Below are positions 1-8,736 of a stretch of 64,000 nt of DNA, piece by piece. Positions within the stretch are counted from its first letter, which is position 1; each line of letters starts with the position of its first letter. The notes below the pieces were generated by a model. The model searched no databases. It was given only the letters and a program-made list of their open reading frames with translations, and had not been told where the DNA came from. Made by a program: the position numbers and the translations under genes. Origin of the DNA: Nocardioides silvaticus (GTDB lineage Bacteria > Actinomycetota > Actinomycetes > Propionibacteriales > Nocardioidaceae); the NCBI RefSeq assembly GCF_003160695.1, contig NZ_QGDD01000001.1:124001-188000 (forward strand), given 5' to 3'.

Positions 1-1
1 C

Positions 2-109
2 GGCCTGCTCACTCTGCTGGACGAGGCCGGCGTGCTCGAGCGGTTGTTGCGGGCCCGGCTGGAGCCGTTCTACGGCTCGCCCGAGGTCGACGAGATCCTC
101 GAGGGCTGA
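2..109 (+). CDS. C-terminal fragment of an unidentified protein
   Basis: The frame is open from the window edge to a TGA and ends in a leucine- and glutamate-rich helical tail (LLTLLDEAGVLERLLRARLE, then FYGSPEVDEILEG). The residue pattern and GC-rich third positions look coding. No family is recognisable from 35 residues. Its last 40 bases overlap the 3' end of the converging MFS gene, which is a long but possible overlap. Confidence 0.5.
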   Translation, partial: GLLTLLDEAGVLERLLRARLEPFYGSPEVDEILEG

Positions 110-1254
110 CCCCGCGCCACGAGCGCGAGCGTCCAGAGTGCGCCTGCGAACGCGAAGGCGGCGCCGGCCGCGAACGCCCACGGGATACCGGCCGCATCGG
201 CGACCAGCCCGAGCGCGATCGGCCCGAAGCCGAGGCCGAGGTCGATGAACGCGCTCGCGGTGCCCGATGCCGCCCCACGCTCCGACGGCGCCGCCGTTGC
301 GAAGATCGCGGCGAAGAAGGCCGGGGTCGAGAACGTCACGCCCACTGCGGAGATCACCACCCCGATGAGCAGCCCGGCCGGTCGCTGCCAGACGGCCATC
401 ACGACCAGGCCGCTGCCGATGGCGGCGAGGGACGCCGCGCCGAGCGGAAGGGCGGGCAGTCGGTCCGGCACCTTGGCGAACACGAGCCGGCAGACGACGA
501 CCACCACGCCGTAGACCAGCAGCGCCAGGCTGACGTTGGACATGCCCAGGTCCTCGGAGTGGAGCGACGCGAACGCGACGAAGCCGCCGACCGCTGCCAG
601 CGACGCGAAGAAGCCCAGCGACGCAGGGATCCCCGGACGGTGGATCAGCCGCCCGTGACCGCCCTCGTCGTGCTCGCGCACGGGCTCGCCGATGAGGAGC
701 GCCAGCCCGGCCGTGAGGACGCACAGCGCGGTCGCACCGAACCACGCCTCGTCGTAGCCCCATCGCTCGATGAGCGCCTCCGCGCACGGCGGGCCGAGGG
801 CGAGGCCGAGGTACAGCCCGAGCGAGTTGTAGCTCAACGCCTCTCCGAACCGCTCCGGCGGCGCGATGTCCGCGAGCATCGCGAACGACGCGACGAAGAA
901 CGCCGCCTCAGCGACGCCTTGGAGCAGACGGATCGCCACGACCGCCGCGAGCGAGTCCACGAACGGGAGCAGCACCATGCCGACAGCGGCGAGAACGGCG
1001 CCGAAGACGATGAGCGGGATCCGGCCGCGGGTGTCCGAGAGCCGCCCCGCGAACGGCCGGCAGACCAAGGCGGTCGCGCCGAACGCCCCGAACGCGAGCC
1101 CGGCGCCCGCCTCCGTCGAACCGATCGGACCAGTGGCGTAGAGCGGCAGCGTGTGGACCGCGGTGCCCACCGCCGTGAAGTAGGCAAGGTCGGCCACGCC
1201 GAGGAGCAGGAACGCCGGGGTCAGCAGCCGCTGTCCTCCGGCCGGGACGGCCAT
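70..1254 (-). CDS. MFS-family transporter
   Basis: A 394-residue integral membrane protein of the usual 12-helix major facilitator length. The conserved loop motif between helices 2 and 3 is present as GRLSDTRGR at about residues 70-78. The N-half repeats glycine- and alanine-rich hydrophobic segments, and a charged central loop at about 195-205 (EPVREHDEGG) separates the halves. Members of this type use the proton gradient to export drugs or metabolites; the substrate cannot be told here. The ATG start lies directly before the first membrane segment. The gene faces away from the oxidoreductase at 1346 and shares a 91-bp intergenic promoter region with it. Family assignment is firm; the role is open. 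Confidence 0.88.
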   Translation of the reverse strand: MAVPAGGQRLLTPAFLLLGVADLAYFTAVGTAVHTLPLYATGPIGSTEAGAGLAFGAFGATALVCRPFAGRLSDTRGRIPLIVFGAVLAAVGMVLLPFVDSLAAVVAIRLLQGVAEAAFFVASFAMLADIAPPERFGEALSYNSLGLYLGLALGPPCAEALIERWGYDEAWFGATALCVLTAGLALLIGEPVREHDEGGHGRLIHRPGIPASLGFFASLAAVGGFVAFASLHSEDLGMSNVSLALLVYGVVVVVCRLVFAKVPDRLPALPLGAASLAAIGSGLVVMAVWQRPAGLLIGVVISAVGVTFSTPAFFAAIFATAAPSERGAASGTASAFIDLGLGFGPIALGLVADAAGIPWAFAAGAAFAFAGALWTLALVARGQPSRISSTSGEP

Positions 1255-1345
1255 GGTCGGAGGGTAGTGGCGACGCAGCGGGATCGGGGGCCGACCAGGG
1301 TCATCCCGGGTCCGCAGGACCGTCCCGGCGTCCTAGCGTCGACCC

Positions 1346-2332
1346 ATGAAGGCCATCACCCAGGACCGTTACGGGTCCGCCGACGTGCTCTACCTGAAGG
1401 ACCTGCCGACGCCGGTGCCGCGCGCGGACGAGGTGCTCGTCGACGTCCGGGCCGCCTCGGTCAACGCGGCCGACTGGCACATCATGCGTGGCGAACCGCG
1501 GCTGGCGCGGCTCGACTTCTCGATGTTCGGGCTCCGCGCGCCCCGGCAGCGGGTGCGCGGGTCGGACTTCGCCGGGGTCGTCCGCGCGGTGGGAGCGGCG
1601 GTGACGAGTTTTCAGCCGGGCGACGAGGTGTTCGGGGAGGGCTCGGGCACCTTCGCCGAGCAGGCCGTCGCCCGCGAGGCGGCGACGGCGCGCAAACCGG
1701 CGGAGGTGTCGTTCGAGGCGGCGGCGGCCCTGCCGATGGCGGGTACGACGGCGCAGCTCCTCCTCGCACGGGGCGGCGTCCGGGCCGGCCGGTCGGTGCT
1801 CGTCAACGGCGCGTCCGGCGGCGTCGGGACCTTCGCGATCCAGCTCGCGGCCGCCAAGGGTGCCGACGTCACCGCGGTGTGCAGCGCCCGCAACGCCGAC
1901 CAGGCCCGCGCCCTGGGCGCCGAACGGGTCCTCGACTACGCGCGCGAGGACTTCGCGACCGGGCCCGCGTCGTACGACGTGGTCGTCGACCTCGTCGGCA
2001 ACCGCTCCCTCGGCGACCTGCGGCGGGTCCTGGCACCCGGTGGCGTGCTCGTCCTGTCCGGCGGAGGCGTCGCCGGGGAGGGCCGCACGGTCGGTCCGCT
2101 CGGACTGATGCTGCGCGGCAGGCTGACCGCGCGACGTGGCGGCCGGCGCACGGAGATCCCGATGGCACGCCCCGACGCACGGACCCTTGACGAGCTCGCC
2201 GCGCTGGTCGCCGCCGGCACCATCCGCCCCGTGATCGAGCGAACCTTCGACCTCACCGCGGCAGCGGACGCCGTGCGGTACCTCGAGCAGGAGCACGCCC
2301 GCAGCAAGGTGGTGCTGACGACGTCCCGGTGA
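1346..2332 (+). CDS. NAD(P)-dependent medium-chain alcohol dehydrogenase / quinone oxidoreductase-like
   Basis: A 328-residue medium-chain dehydrogenase/reductase. The GroES-like N-terminal half (about 1-125) contains the RGSDFAGVVRAVG block. The Rossmann half has the nucleotide motif NGASGGVG at about 154-161, followed by TAVCSARNADQARALGA, which suggests NADPH preference. The zinc-ligand pattern of alcohol dehydrogenases is missing, so it resembles the zinc-free quinone oxidoreductases that reduce quinones or enones. It stands alone, divergent from the MFS gene. The ATG start matches the family N-terminus (MKAITQDRYG). The substrate is unknown. Confidence 0.88.
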   Translation: MKAITQDRYGSADVLYLKDLPTPVPRADEVLVDVRAASVNAADWHIMRGEPRLARLDFSMFGLRAPRQRVRGSDFAGVVRAVGAAVTSFQPGDEVFGEGSGTFAEQAVAREAATARKPAEVSFEAAAALPMAGTTAQLLLARGGVRAGRSVLVNGASGGVGTFAIQLAAAKGADVTAVCSARNADQARALGAERVLDYAREDFATGPASYDVVVDLVGNRSLGDLRRVLAPGGVLVLSGGGVAGEGRTVGPLGLMLRGRLTARRGGRRTEIPMARPDARTLDELAALVAAGTIRPVIERTFDLTAAADAVRYLEQEHARSKVVLTTSR

Positions 2333-2475
2333 CGCTCGGTCGATCAGGTCGGCCCGGCTGACGCCGCCGCGCAGGGTCGGCGCGGGATTTCGTTGCAATT
2401 TTGCGCGAACCTCGCAGACCTTGCGTTAGCGTCCGTCGACAGTCGGGGGACTCCTTCGAGGTGAGAGGTTGACGG

Positions 2476-3975
2476 ATGAACCGGACTGGACGACGTCGTA
2501 GCGCAACGGTCGGGCTGTGGGCTGCCCTGACTGTTCTGGCCGCCATCGTGTTCCCGAGTGGGGCTCAGGCCCACGACGACGCGGGATCGCGGGGGCTGAG
2601 CGCCGGCGGCACCCACACCTGTGCGATTGATTCTGCAGGCTCGATCAGCTGTTGGGGCTACGACGACTACGGTCAGACAACTGGTCCGGATGGCGCAGCC
2701 GGGGTGTTCAAGGCAGTTTCCGCCGGCAGCTCCCACACGTGTGCGATCGACGCCAGCGGCTCGATCAGCTGCTGGGGCGAGAACTCCTACGGCCAGGTGA
2801 GCGGTCCCGATGCCGCGGCGGGCACCTACACGGCCGTGTCCGCCGGCACCAGTCACACCTGTGCGATCGAAGCCACGGGTTCGATCAGCTGCTGGGGCCG
2901 GGACGACCACGGTCAGGTGGGCGATCCCGACGCCGCAGCGGGGACCTTCAAGACGGTGGCCGCCGACAACCTGCACACGTGCGCGGTCGGCACCTCAGGT
3001 TCGATCAGCTGCTGGGGCGACGACTCCCACGGTCAGACGAGTGGTCCGGACGGCGCCGCCGGCGCGTTCACCACCGTGTCCGTTCGCTACTTCCAGACGT
3101 GTGCGATCGATGTCGCAGGTGCGATCAGCTGCTGGGGCAACAACGGCGCCGGTCAGGTCGATGCTCCGATTGGTGCGGGGTTCAAGACCGTGTCCCTCGG
3201 CCTCTTCCACACGTGTGCGATCAACGCTGCGGACTCGATCATCTGCTGGGGTCACGACATGTTCGGGGAGGTGGACGGTCCGAACTCCTCGGCGGGGACC
3301 TTCAAGACCCTGTCCCTCGGTGACGGCCACACCTGCGCGATCGATGCCGCGGACTCGATCAGCTGCTGGGGATTCGACTCCGGCATCGGCTGGGTGACCG
3401 GCGCGGATGCCGCGCCCGGCAGCTTCGGCACGACTCCGGCCGACCCGGAGTGCACCATCGGAGATCCGAATTCGAACCAGCGCCAGGTGCTGCGCGGCAC
3501 GCCGGGTCCGGACGTGATGTGTGGTGGCGCGGCCGCGGACAGCTTCCACGGGGCCGGCGGCGAGGACATCATCCTGGGTGGTGGCGGCAACGACTGGCTG
3601 AACGGCGGCACTGGCAACGACACAGTGGACGGAGGCGCCGGCCAGGACCAGCTGCGCGGCGAGGCCGGCGCCGACGCCCTCGACGGCGGCGACGACAACG
3701 ACAGCGTCAAGGGCGGCGTCGGCAACGACACGGTGACCGGCGGCGCCGGCCGTGACGTGCTCGACGAGACCGGTGCGGCCGGCTTCGGCAATGACGACCT
3801 CGACGGCGGGGACGGCAACGACGTCATCCGCGGCGGCGAAGGCGTCGACAGCATCGCCGGAGGGGACGGCAACGACAACCTCAACGGCGGCGCTGGGTCC
3901 CCGGACGTGTGTGACGGCGGCCCGGGAACCGACATCGGAGGCTACGGCTGCGAGCAGAAGGTCAGTATTCCCTGA
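2476..3975 (+). CDS. secreted RCC1-repeat protein with C-terminal RTX calcium-binding repeats
   Basis: 499 residues. It begins with a Sec signal peptide (RRR then a hydrophobic stretch ending near AQA at about residue 33). Seven RCC1-like repeats follow (about 40-310), each carrying a HTCAID...SISCWG...GQ core with two conserved cysteines; they probably form a beta-propeller held by disulfides outside the cell. The last 150 residues hold about ten RTX nonapeptide-type repeats (GGxGNDxL), which bind calcium and fold after export. A good Shine-Dalgarno sequence (gaggtgagagg) precedes the ATG. A second RTX-like protein lies at 18.7 kb. The function is unknown; adhesion or surface display is inference. 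Confidence 0.85.
   Translation: MNRTGRRRSATVGLWAALTVLAAIVFPSGAQAHDDAGSRGLSAGGTHTCAIDSAGSISCWGYDDYGQTTGPDGAAGVFKAVSAGSSHTCAIDASGSISCWGENSYGQVSGPDAAAGTYTAVSAGTSHTCAIEATGSISCWGRDDHGQVGDPDAAAGTFKTVAADNLHTCAVGTSGSISCWGDDSHGQTSGPDGAAGAFTTVSVRYFQTCAIDVAGAISCWGNNGAGQVDAPIGAGFKTVSLGLFHTCAINAADSIICWGHDMFGEVDGPNSSAGTFKTLSLGDGHTCAIDAADSISCWGFDSGIGWVTGADAAPGSFGTTPADPECTIGDPNSNQRQVLRGTPGPDVMCGGAAADSFHGAGGEDIILGGGGNDWLNGGTGNDTVDGGAGQDQLRGEAGADALDGGDDNDSVKGGVGNDTVTGGAGRDVLDETGAAGFGNDDLDGGDGNDVIRGGEGVDSIAGGDGNDNLNGGAGSPDVCDGGPGTDIGGYGCEQKVSIP
2611..3390 (+). repeat. tandem 120-bp coding repeat (RCC1 units)
   Basis: Seven units start at about 2611, 2731, 2851, 2971, 3091, 3205 and 3325. The period is exactly 120 bp (40 codons), except for one of 114 bp. 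The conserved core of each is a cgatcagctgctggggc-like string. The near identity at DNA level points to recent duplication or gene conversion. Confidence 0.85.
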
Positions 3976-4407
3976 TCAGCTGAGCCGGTGCTCCTCCAGC
4001 CACTTCCGCGCGCGGGTGGGCGACGCGCGGGAGAGCCAGGCGTCCTGGACGACCTCGGCGAGCTCCTCGTAGGAGATCTCTCCGACCCGGCTGCCGCGCA
4101 GCAGGACGGACGGATGGCCGTCGAAGTGCGGGGTGGTGAAGTACGGCGAGGTCTGGTCCTGCACCATCGCGAGCTTGTCGCCCTCGGAGGCGACCCAGAA
4201 GACGATCACGTCGGGGTAGCGCTCGCCGGTGTCGGGGTCGACGGCGTCGGGGCGAGGGTTGCGGAAGAAGACGAAGGACTTGCCGCCGACCTGGTAGACG
4301 GGGTTGTTCCTGGTGCCGGGGTCCACGGTGACGTGCGGCATCCCGAGCGCGAGCTCGTGCACGTCCTCGACCCGGGCCGGACGGTCGCCCCGCTTCGTCC
4401 TGGCCAC
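3976..4407 (-). CDS. MmcQ/YjbR-family DNA-binding-fold protein
   Basis: 143 residues with the hallmarks of the MmcQ/YjbR (CyaY-like fold) family: an N-terminal ELALGMPHVTVDPG segment, a central SFVFFRNPRPDAVDPDTGER strand pair, and the C-terminal helix containing DAWLSRASPTRARKWLEEH. Family members are small single-domain proteins without a settled function. The chosen GTG start lies 5 bases after the stop of the amidase gene and has a GGAG inside the amidase tail, so the two are probably translationally coupled. A longer reading frame upstream is antisense-like and was not used. Confidence 0.82.
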   Translation of the reverse strand: MARTKRGDRPARVEDVHELALGMPHVTVDPGTRNNPVYQVGGKSFVFFRNPRPDAVDPDTGERYPDVIVFWVASEGDKLAMVQDQTSPYFTTPHFDGHPSVLLRGSRVGEISYEELAEVVQDAWLSRASPTRARKWLEEHRLS

Positions 4408-4412
4408 GGGGT

Positions 4413-5789
4413 TCAGCGCTCCGCGACGAGCGGCCACGGGCGCGCGGCCTCGATCTGGGCGCTCAGGCTCAGCAGCGTCGGCTCGTCGTCGAGCCGGCCG
4501 ACCAGCTGGACCGAGAGCGGGAGGCCGTCGGTGCCGAGACCGCACGGGACGGCGGCCGCGGGGTTGCCGGTGACGTTCCAGAGCGCGGTGTAGGTGATGG
4601 CAGGCTGCGACTTGAGCGCCGCGGTGAGGACGTTGACGCCCTTCAGGACGCCGACCCTCGGCGGCCGGTTCGCGGTGACCGGGGTCAGCAGCACGTCGTA
4701 GCCGTCGAACGCGCGGTTCGCCTTCTCGCTGACCTTCTCGGTCTGGCGCAGCGCCCAGTCGACGACGCCGGGCCGCACCCACGACCCCAGCCGGTAGGCC
4801 TGCCGGATCGACGGCTCCAGCCGCTCGTAGTGCTCGACGGCATCGGCCTCGGTGCGGAGGCCGGCGAAGAACTGCGGGACGAACGCCGCGGTCGGGTCCG
4901 GCAGGCGTACGTCGAGCGGGCGCACGTCGTGGCCGAGGTCGGTGAGGAGACGGGCGGTGTCCTCCACCGCCTCGACGTGGAGCGGGTGGGGTCGCACGCC
5001 GGGGGCGGTGCCCTTGACCGTCCACCCGATGCGCAGCCGGCCGGGCTCGCGCCGCGCCGCCTCGACGAAGCTGCCCGCCTCGCCCGCCTGGAAGAGGTCG
5101 CCGGGCTCGCCGCCGTTGATGGCGTCGTAGACCAGGGCCGAGTCGAGGACCGTCCGCGTCAGCGGGCCGAGGGTGCCGAGCGCCCACCACAGGTGCGGGT
5201 TCGGCGCCGTCGTGACCCGGCCGCGCTGCGGCTTGAGGCCGAAGAGGCCGCAGAACGACGCGGGGATCCGGATCGAGCCGCCGCCGTCACCACCGATCGC
5301 GGCTGGCACCATGCCGGAGGCGACCGCGACCGCCGTACCTCCACTGGAGCCGCCGGGCGTGTGCGCGGTGTGCCACGGGTTGCGGGCCGGGCCGAGGCTG
5401 AGCGGCTCGGTGTAGGGCCAGGCACCGAACTCCGGCATCGAGGTCTTGCCGACGATGACGGCGCCCGCGGCGCGCAGCCGGCGCACCACCGCGGAGTCGG
5501 CTTCGGCGGGCGTGGTGTTGGAGCGGCCGCCGAAGGTGGTGACGCAGCCCGCGACGTCGTTCTCCTCCTTGATGGCGATCGGCACGCCGTGCAGGGGCCC
5601 GAGCGGGGCGGCGGCCGCGTCGCGCTCGGCGGCCTCCTTGCGCGCTCGTTCGGCCAGCACGACCGAGAACCCGTTGAGCTCCGGGTTGCGGTCGTCGATG
5701 GCGGCGAGGCAGTCCTCGACCGCCTGCCCGGCGGTCAGCTCCCCCGCGCGGATCCGGTCGGCGGTCTCGGCGGCTCCCAGCGTCGTCAC
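4413..5789 (-). CDS. amidase (amidase signature family)
   Basis: 458 residues. The amidase-signature Ser-cis-Ser-Lys triad is visible: the lysine in GVPIAIKEEND and the glycine/serine-rich loop HTPGGSSGGTAVAVASG. The family hydrolyses carboxamides; the substrate cannot be predicted. Length fits the family. I chose the GTG at 5789 because GGGAG lies 8 bases before it and the protein then begins MTTLGAAETADRIRAGE as in relatives. A longer start at 5861 would overlap the CPBP gene by 55 bases. It is fifth in a run of six minus-strand genes starting near 9.0 kb. Confidence 0.87.
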   Translation of the reverse strand: MTTLGAAETADRIRAGELTAGQAVEDCLAAIDDRNPELNGFSVVLAERARKEAAERDAAAAPLGPLHGVPIAIKEENDVAGCVTTFGGRSNTTPAEADSAVVRRLRAAGAVIVGKTSMPEFGAWPYTEPLSLGPARNPWHTAHTPGGSSGGTAVAVASGMVPAAIGGDGGGSIRIPASFCGLFGLKPQRGRVTTAPNPHLWWALGTLGPLTRTVLDSALVYDAINGGEPGDLFQAGEAGSFVEAARREPGRLRIGWTVKGTAPGVRPHPLHVEAVEDTARLLTDLGHDVRPLDVRLPDPTAAFVPQFFAGLRTEADAVEHYERLEPSIRQAYRLGSWVRPGVVDWALRQTEKVSEKANRAFDGYDVLLTPVTANRPPRVGVLKGVNVLTAALKSQPAITYTALWNVTGNPAAAVPCGLGTDGLPLSVQLVGRLDDEPTLLSLSAQIEAARPWPLVAER

Positions 5790-5806
5790 CGTCGCAGGCT
5801 CCCAGA

Positions 5807-6523
5807 TCAGCGACGCCGGCGGAACAGCGGCGGCAGGTAGCGGACCATCAGGGCCGACCACGTGAGGTGCGTGAGCGCCGGCGCCTGGACGCCGCCGGAG
5901 GCGCGACGCTGCAGAGCGAACAGGCCGCCCATCGCCGCGGCGGCGAGGACCAGTGCGGGGTTGCGCGTGGTCGAGGTGGCCAGTGTGTAGACGGCCGTCG
6001 ACGACGCGACCGGGTGGTGGTCGCCCAGCGCCGCGTACAGGGCGCCGCGGAAGAACACCTCCTCGGCGACGCCGTTGGCGAGCGTCGTCAGCAGGACGAG
6101 TCGGTCGTCGCCCTCCTCGGCGAACAGCAGCACGTCGGAGACGGCGGCGTCGAGCACCGGGATCCTGCGCGCGACCAGCGCTGCGCCGTAGAACGCTGCG
6201 AAGGCGCCGACGCCGGTGGCGATCGGAGTCAGCACGGGGCGCTGGAGGGTCTCGTCCCGGGTCTCGATCCAGCCCAGGTGCAACGGCCCTGACGCCAGGC
6301 TGCCGACCGTCCAGAGGCCCGCCACCGCGCCCGTCGACAAGTAGAAGCTCCGCGAGCCCGGGCGGGTCGAGAGGGACGCGCCGAGGAGCCCGGCACCGAC
6401 CAACGAGGTGACCGCGACCGCCCTCCGGCGGCGACGGAGGGCATCGGCTGAGTCGAGGTTCTCGATCGCGACGTGGCGCAGGGACCTCGGTAGGTAGCGG
6501 TCGAGGAGGCGGCGGGGCCTCAT
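5807..6523 (-). CDS. CPBP-family intramembrane metalloprotease
   Basis: 238 residues with several membrane segments. It shows the CPBP (Abi/CAAX protease and bacteriocin-processing) motifs EEVFFRG and, near the C-terminus, LTHLTWSALM, which provide the catalytic Glu and His residues of these membrane glutamic or metallo proteases. Such enzymes cleave prenylated proteins or peptides in the membrane; no target is known here. The ATG overlaps the stop of the epimerase-like gene (ATGA), so it is translated in the same operon. Confidence 0.82.
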   Translation of the reverse strand: MRPRRLLDRYLPRSLRHVAIENLDSADALRRRRRAVAVTSLVGAGLLGASLSTRPGSRSFYLSTGAVAGLWTVGSLASGPLHLGWIETRDETLQRPVLTPIATGVGAFAAFYGAALVARRIPVLDAAVSDVLLFAEEGDDRLVLLTTLANGVAEEVFFRGALYAALGDHHPVASSTAVYTLATSTTRNPALVLAAAAMGGLFALQRRASGGVQAPALTHLTWSALMVRYLPPLFRRRR

Positions 6524-7425
6524 CGCGCCTCGCGCCTCTCCTCCAGCGCCACGCGCACGGCCTCGTCGTAGGACATCGGGGTGAACGGCACGACCTCGCG
6601 GATCGAGTCGTCGCGAACGACGACCTCGTTGACCATCGAGTCGACCAGGTTGCGCCCGGTGCGGCTGTCGACGTCGGTCACGAAGGCGAGCCAGAGCGAG
6701 GAGAGGCCAGGGGTCAACAGCGGCACCTGGACGACGGGCAGCGGTCGTCCCTCGATCGCGGCGACCCGCTTCATCATGTCGACGTACGCCAGCACCTCCG
6801 AACCGCCGACCTCGAACGTCCGACCGATGGCCTCGGGGTGCCCCAGCACGCCGACCAGGTAGCGCACGACGTCGGCGACGGCGATCGGCTGGGTCCGGGT
6901 GCGCACCCAGCGCGGCGTCACCATCGCCGGCAGGTGCTCGACCAGCTGCCGGGTGATCTCCCACGAGATCCCGCCGTGGCCGACGACGATCCCGGCCCGC
7001 AGCACCGTCACCGGCACCCCCGCCTCGCCGAGCAGCGTCTCCACCTCACGCCTGCTGCGCAGGTGCGCCGAGAGCTGGTCGCCGTCGTCGCCGAGGCCGC
7101 CGAGGTAGATGATCTGCTCCACGCCGGCGGCCGCCGCAGCCTTTCCGAACGCAGTCGCGGCTTCGGCGTCGCGGGCCTCGAAGTCCTCGGAGGAGAGCGA
7201 GTGGACGAGGTAGTAGGTCGCGGCGCAGCCGACCATCGCCTCGCGGAGCGAAGCCGCCTCCTCGACGTCGCCGCGGACGGCCTCGCCCGGACCGTGGTAG
7301 CGGTCGGGATGGCGGGTCATGACCCGCACGTCGCGTCCTGCCTGGATCAGCTCGGGCACCAGCCGCCGTCCGACGAACCCGGTGCCACCCGCGACCAGCA
7401 CCGTCCCGTGGTCGTCGTGGGTCAT
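6520..7425 (-). CDS. NAD(P)-binding atypical SDR / epimerase-like protein
   Basis: 301 residues. The N-terminal Rossmann motif VLVAGGTGFVGRRLV (about residues 9-23) and an atypical SDR core (YYLVHSLSSEDFEARD, IIYLGGLGDDGDQLSAHLRSR) place it with NAD(P)H-binding, NmrA-like proteins. The catalytic YxxxK is not in its classical place, so it may be a sensor or complex-I assembly-type protein rather than an epimerase. It is joined by ATGA overlaps to the flavin oxidase upstream and the CPBP gene downstream. In actinobacteria such a protein often travels with photolyase and MerR regulators. Confidence 0.8.
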   Translation of the reverse strand: MTHDDHGTVLVAGGTGFVGRRLVPELIQAGRDVRVMTRHPDRYHGPGEAVRGDVEEAASLREAMVGCAATYYLVHSLSSEDFEARDAEAATAFGKAAAAAGVEQIIYLGGLGDDGDQLSAHLRSRREVETLLGEAGVPVTVLRAGIVVGHGGISWEITRQLVEHLPAMVTPRWVRTRTQPIAVADVVRYLVGVLGHPEAIGRTFEVGGSEVLAYVDMMKRVAAIEGRPLPVVQVPLLTPGLSSLWLAFVTDVDSRTGRNLVDSMVNEVVVRDDSIREVVPFTPMSYDEAVRVALEERREAR

Positions 7426-8696
7426 GAGGCCTTCCGGTCGTCGTGCGCGGTGTGGGTCCCGCCGGTGGCCAGCGTACGCCGCACCGAGGTCGCGGCGCGG
7501 CGGCCGCTGACGAGCGCGCCCTGGATCGAGGAGGTGTCGCGGTGGTCGCCGGCGACCCATACCCCGGTCCGCACCAGGTGGACCGGCCGGCGGAACTGGT
7601 GCGGTGCCGGCATCGCAGGGAGCGCCTGCGGCAGGTCGCGCGTCGCGACCAGCTCCCAGTCCCCGGACGGCGCGCGGTGCAGCTCGGCCGCGACGTCTCG
7701 GGCGGCATCGACGGTCAGGTCCGGGCCGGCGTCGTCGCGGAGCACCGACGTCGCGATCAGCGAGCGGCCGTCGGCGGAGTACTCCGGCACCGATGCGGTC
7801 AGGATCACCGAGTTGAGGACCCCGGACCCGTCGGCATCGGCGGTCAGCAGCCCGCTCTGCCGGCGCCACGGGTCCGCCGCGAAGTAGTACGTCGTGACGC
7901 CGCGCGCGGCGGGTGGCGACCCGAGCTCGGGCACGAGCACGTGCGCCGTCCACGGGTCGGTCGCCACCACGACGGCGCGGGCCTCCACGACGCGGCCGTC
8001 GGCGAGCCTGACGGCGTCCGGCAGCACCTGGACGACCTTCGCGCCGTACCGGACGGTGTCGGGCGGCAGACCGCTCGCGAGCAGCTCCGGCAGCGCCTGC
8101 ATCCCGGCCGCCGGGACGGTCGACAGGCCGCGCGCGAACATCCGGATCATCAGGTCGGTGAAGACGCGCGAGGTCGTGACCTCCCGCTCGAGCACCACCC
8201 CCGCCATGAACGGCTGCAGCGCACCGTCGATCGCCCCTTGCGGAAGCCGCTGAGCCCACGCCGAGCGGGAATCGATGTCGGGGCGGCCCTTGACCGGACC
8301 GACCGGTCCGAGCACGACGCCCGCGCCGTAGCGCGCGAGCGCGAGCTTCTCCCGGGTGGTCGCTGCCCGCGACGGAGCCGTCCGGAGCACGGCCCCCGCG
8401 GAGTCCAGCGGGTGGAGGAGGTCGGCGAGGCGGCCGCCACGCCGCAGCCGCACCCCGCGCGGCAGCGCGCGGAGATCCAGGCGGTCGAGGTCCACCGACC
8501 GCAGCGCGGGGTAGGCCGTGTTCAGGACCTGAAAGCCCCGGTCCACGACGAACCCGTCGACCCGGTCACTGCGGACCCGCCCCCCAGGCGAGTCCCCGGC
8601 CTCCAGGACGACGACGTCGAGGGCGTGGTCGCGCAGGCGACGGGCGCAGGCGAGTCCGGCGAGACCGGCGCCAACGACCACTACCGGGAGCGGCAC
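7422..8696 (-). CDS. FAD-dependent amine oxidase / protoporphyrinogen-oxidase-like flavoprotein
   Basis: 424 residues. It begins with the dinucleotide-binding motif VVVVGAGLAGLACARRL followed by LEAGDSPGGRVRSD, diagnostic of the amine oxidase/phytoene desaturase superfamily. The C-terminus has the second FAD contact (VWVAGDHRDTSSIQGALVSG). Near relatives lie next to carotenoid or photolyase genes, but the substrate is unknown. I chose the GTG at 8696, with AAGGA 7 bases upstream, because earlier starts would add low-complexity sequence. An AACAGGTTGTT box lies 25 bases upstream. Confidence 0.82.
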   Translation of the reverse strand: MPLPVVVVGAGLAGLACARRLRDHALDVVVLEAGDSPGGRVRSDRVDGFVVDRGFQVLNTAYPALRSVDLDRLDLRALPRGVRLRRGGRLADLLHPLDSAGAVLRTAPSRAATTREKLALARYGAGVVLGPVGPVKGRPDIDSRSAWAQRLPQGAIDGALQPFMAGVVLEREVTTSRVFTDLMIRMFARGLSTVPAAGMQALPELLASGLPPDTVRYGAKVVQVLPDAVRLADGRVVEARAVVVATDPWTAHVLVPELGSPPAARGVTTYYFAADPWRRQSGLLTADADGSGVLNSVILTASVPEYSADGRSLIATSVLRDDAGPDLTVDAARDVAAELHRAPSGDWELVATRDLPQALPAMPAPHQFRRPVHLVRTGVWVAGDHRDTSSIQGALVSGRRAATSVRRTLATGGTHTAHDDRKAS

Positions 8697-8720
8697 GACT
8701 CGTCCTTCCACAAGTTTTCG

Positions 8721-8731
8721 AACAGGTTGTT
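8721..8731. promoter_or_regulatory. putative operator copy 1 (AACAGGTTGTT)
   Basis: An imperfect dyad just upstream of the flavin-oxidase gene. It differs by one base from AACAGATTGTT at 9048-9058 in front of the MerR-DICT gene. The neighbouring bases (GATATCTAGGAC versus GATTAGGCTAGGAC) also resemble each other, which suggests one regulator binds both. The regulator is inferred to be the adjacent MerR protein. Confidence 0.4.
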
Positions 8732-8736
8732 GATAT

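Noticed and set aside
2611..3390. CRISPR-like direct repeats
   Set aside because: The repeats are in-frame 40-codon RCC1 units inside one gene, without unique spacers.
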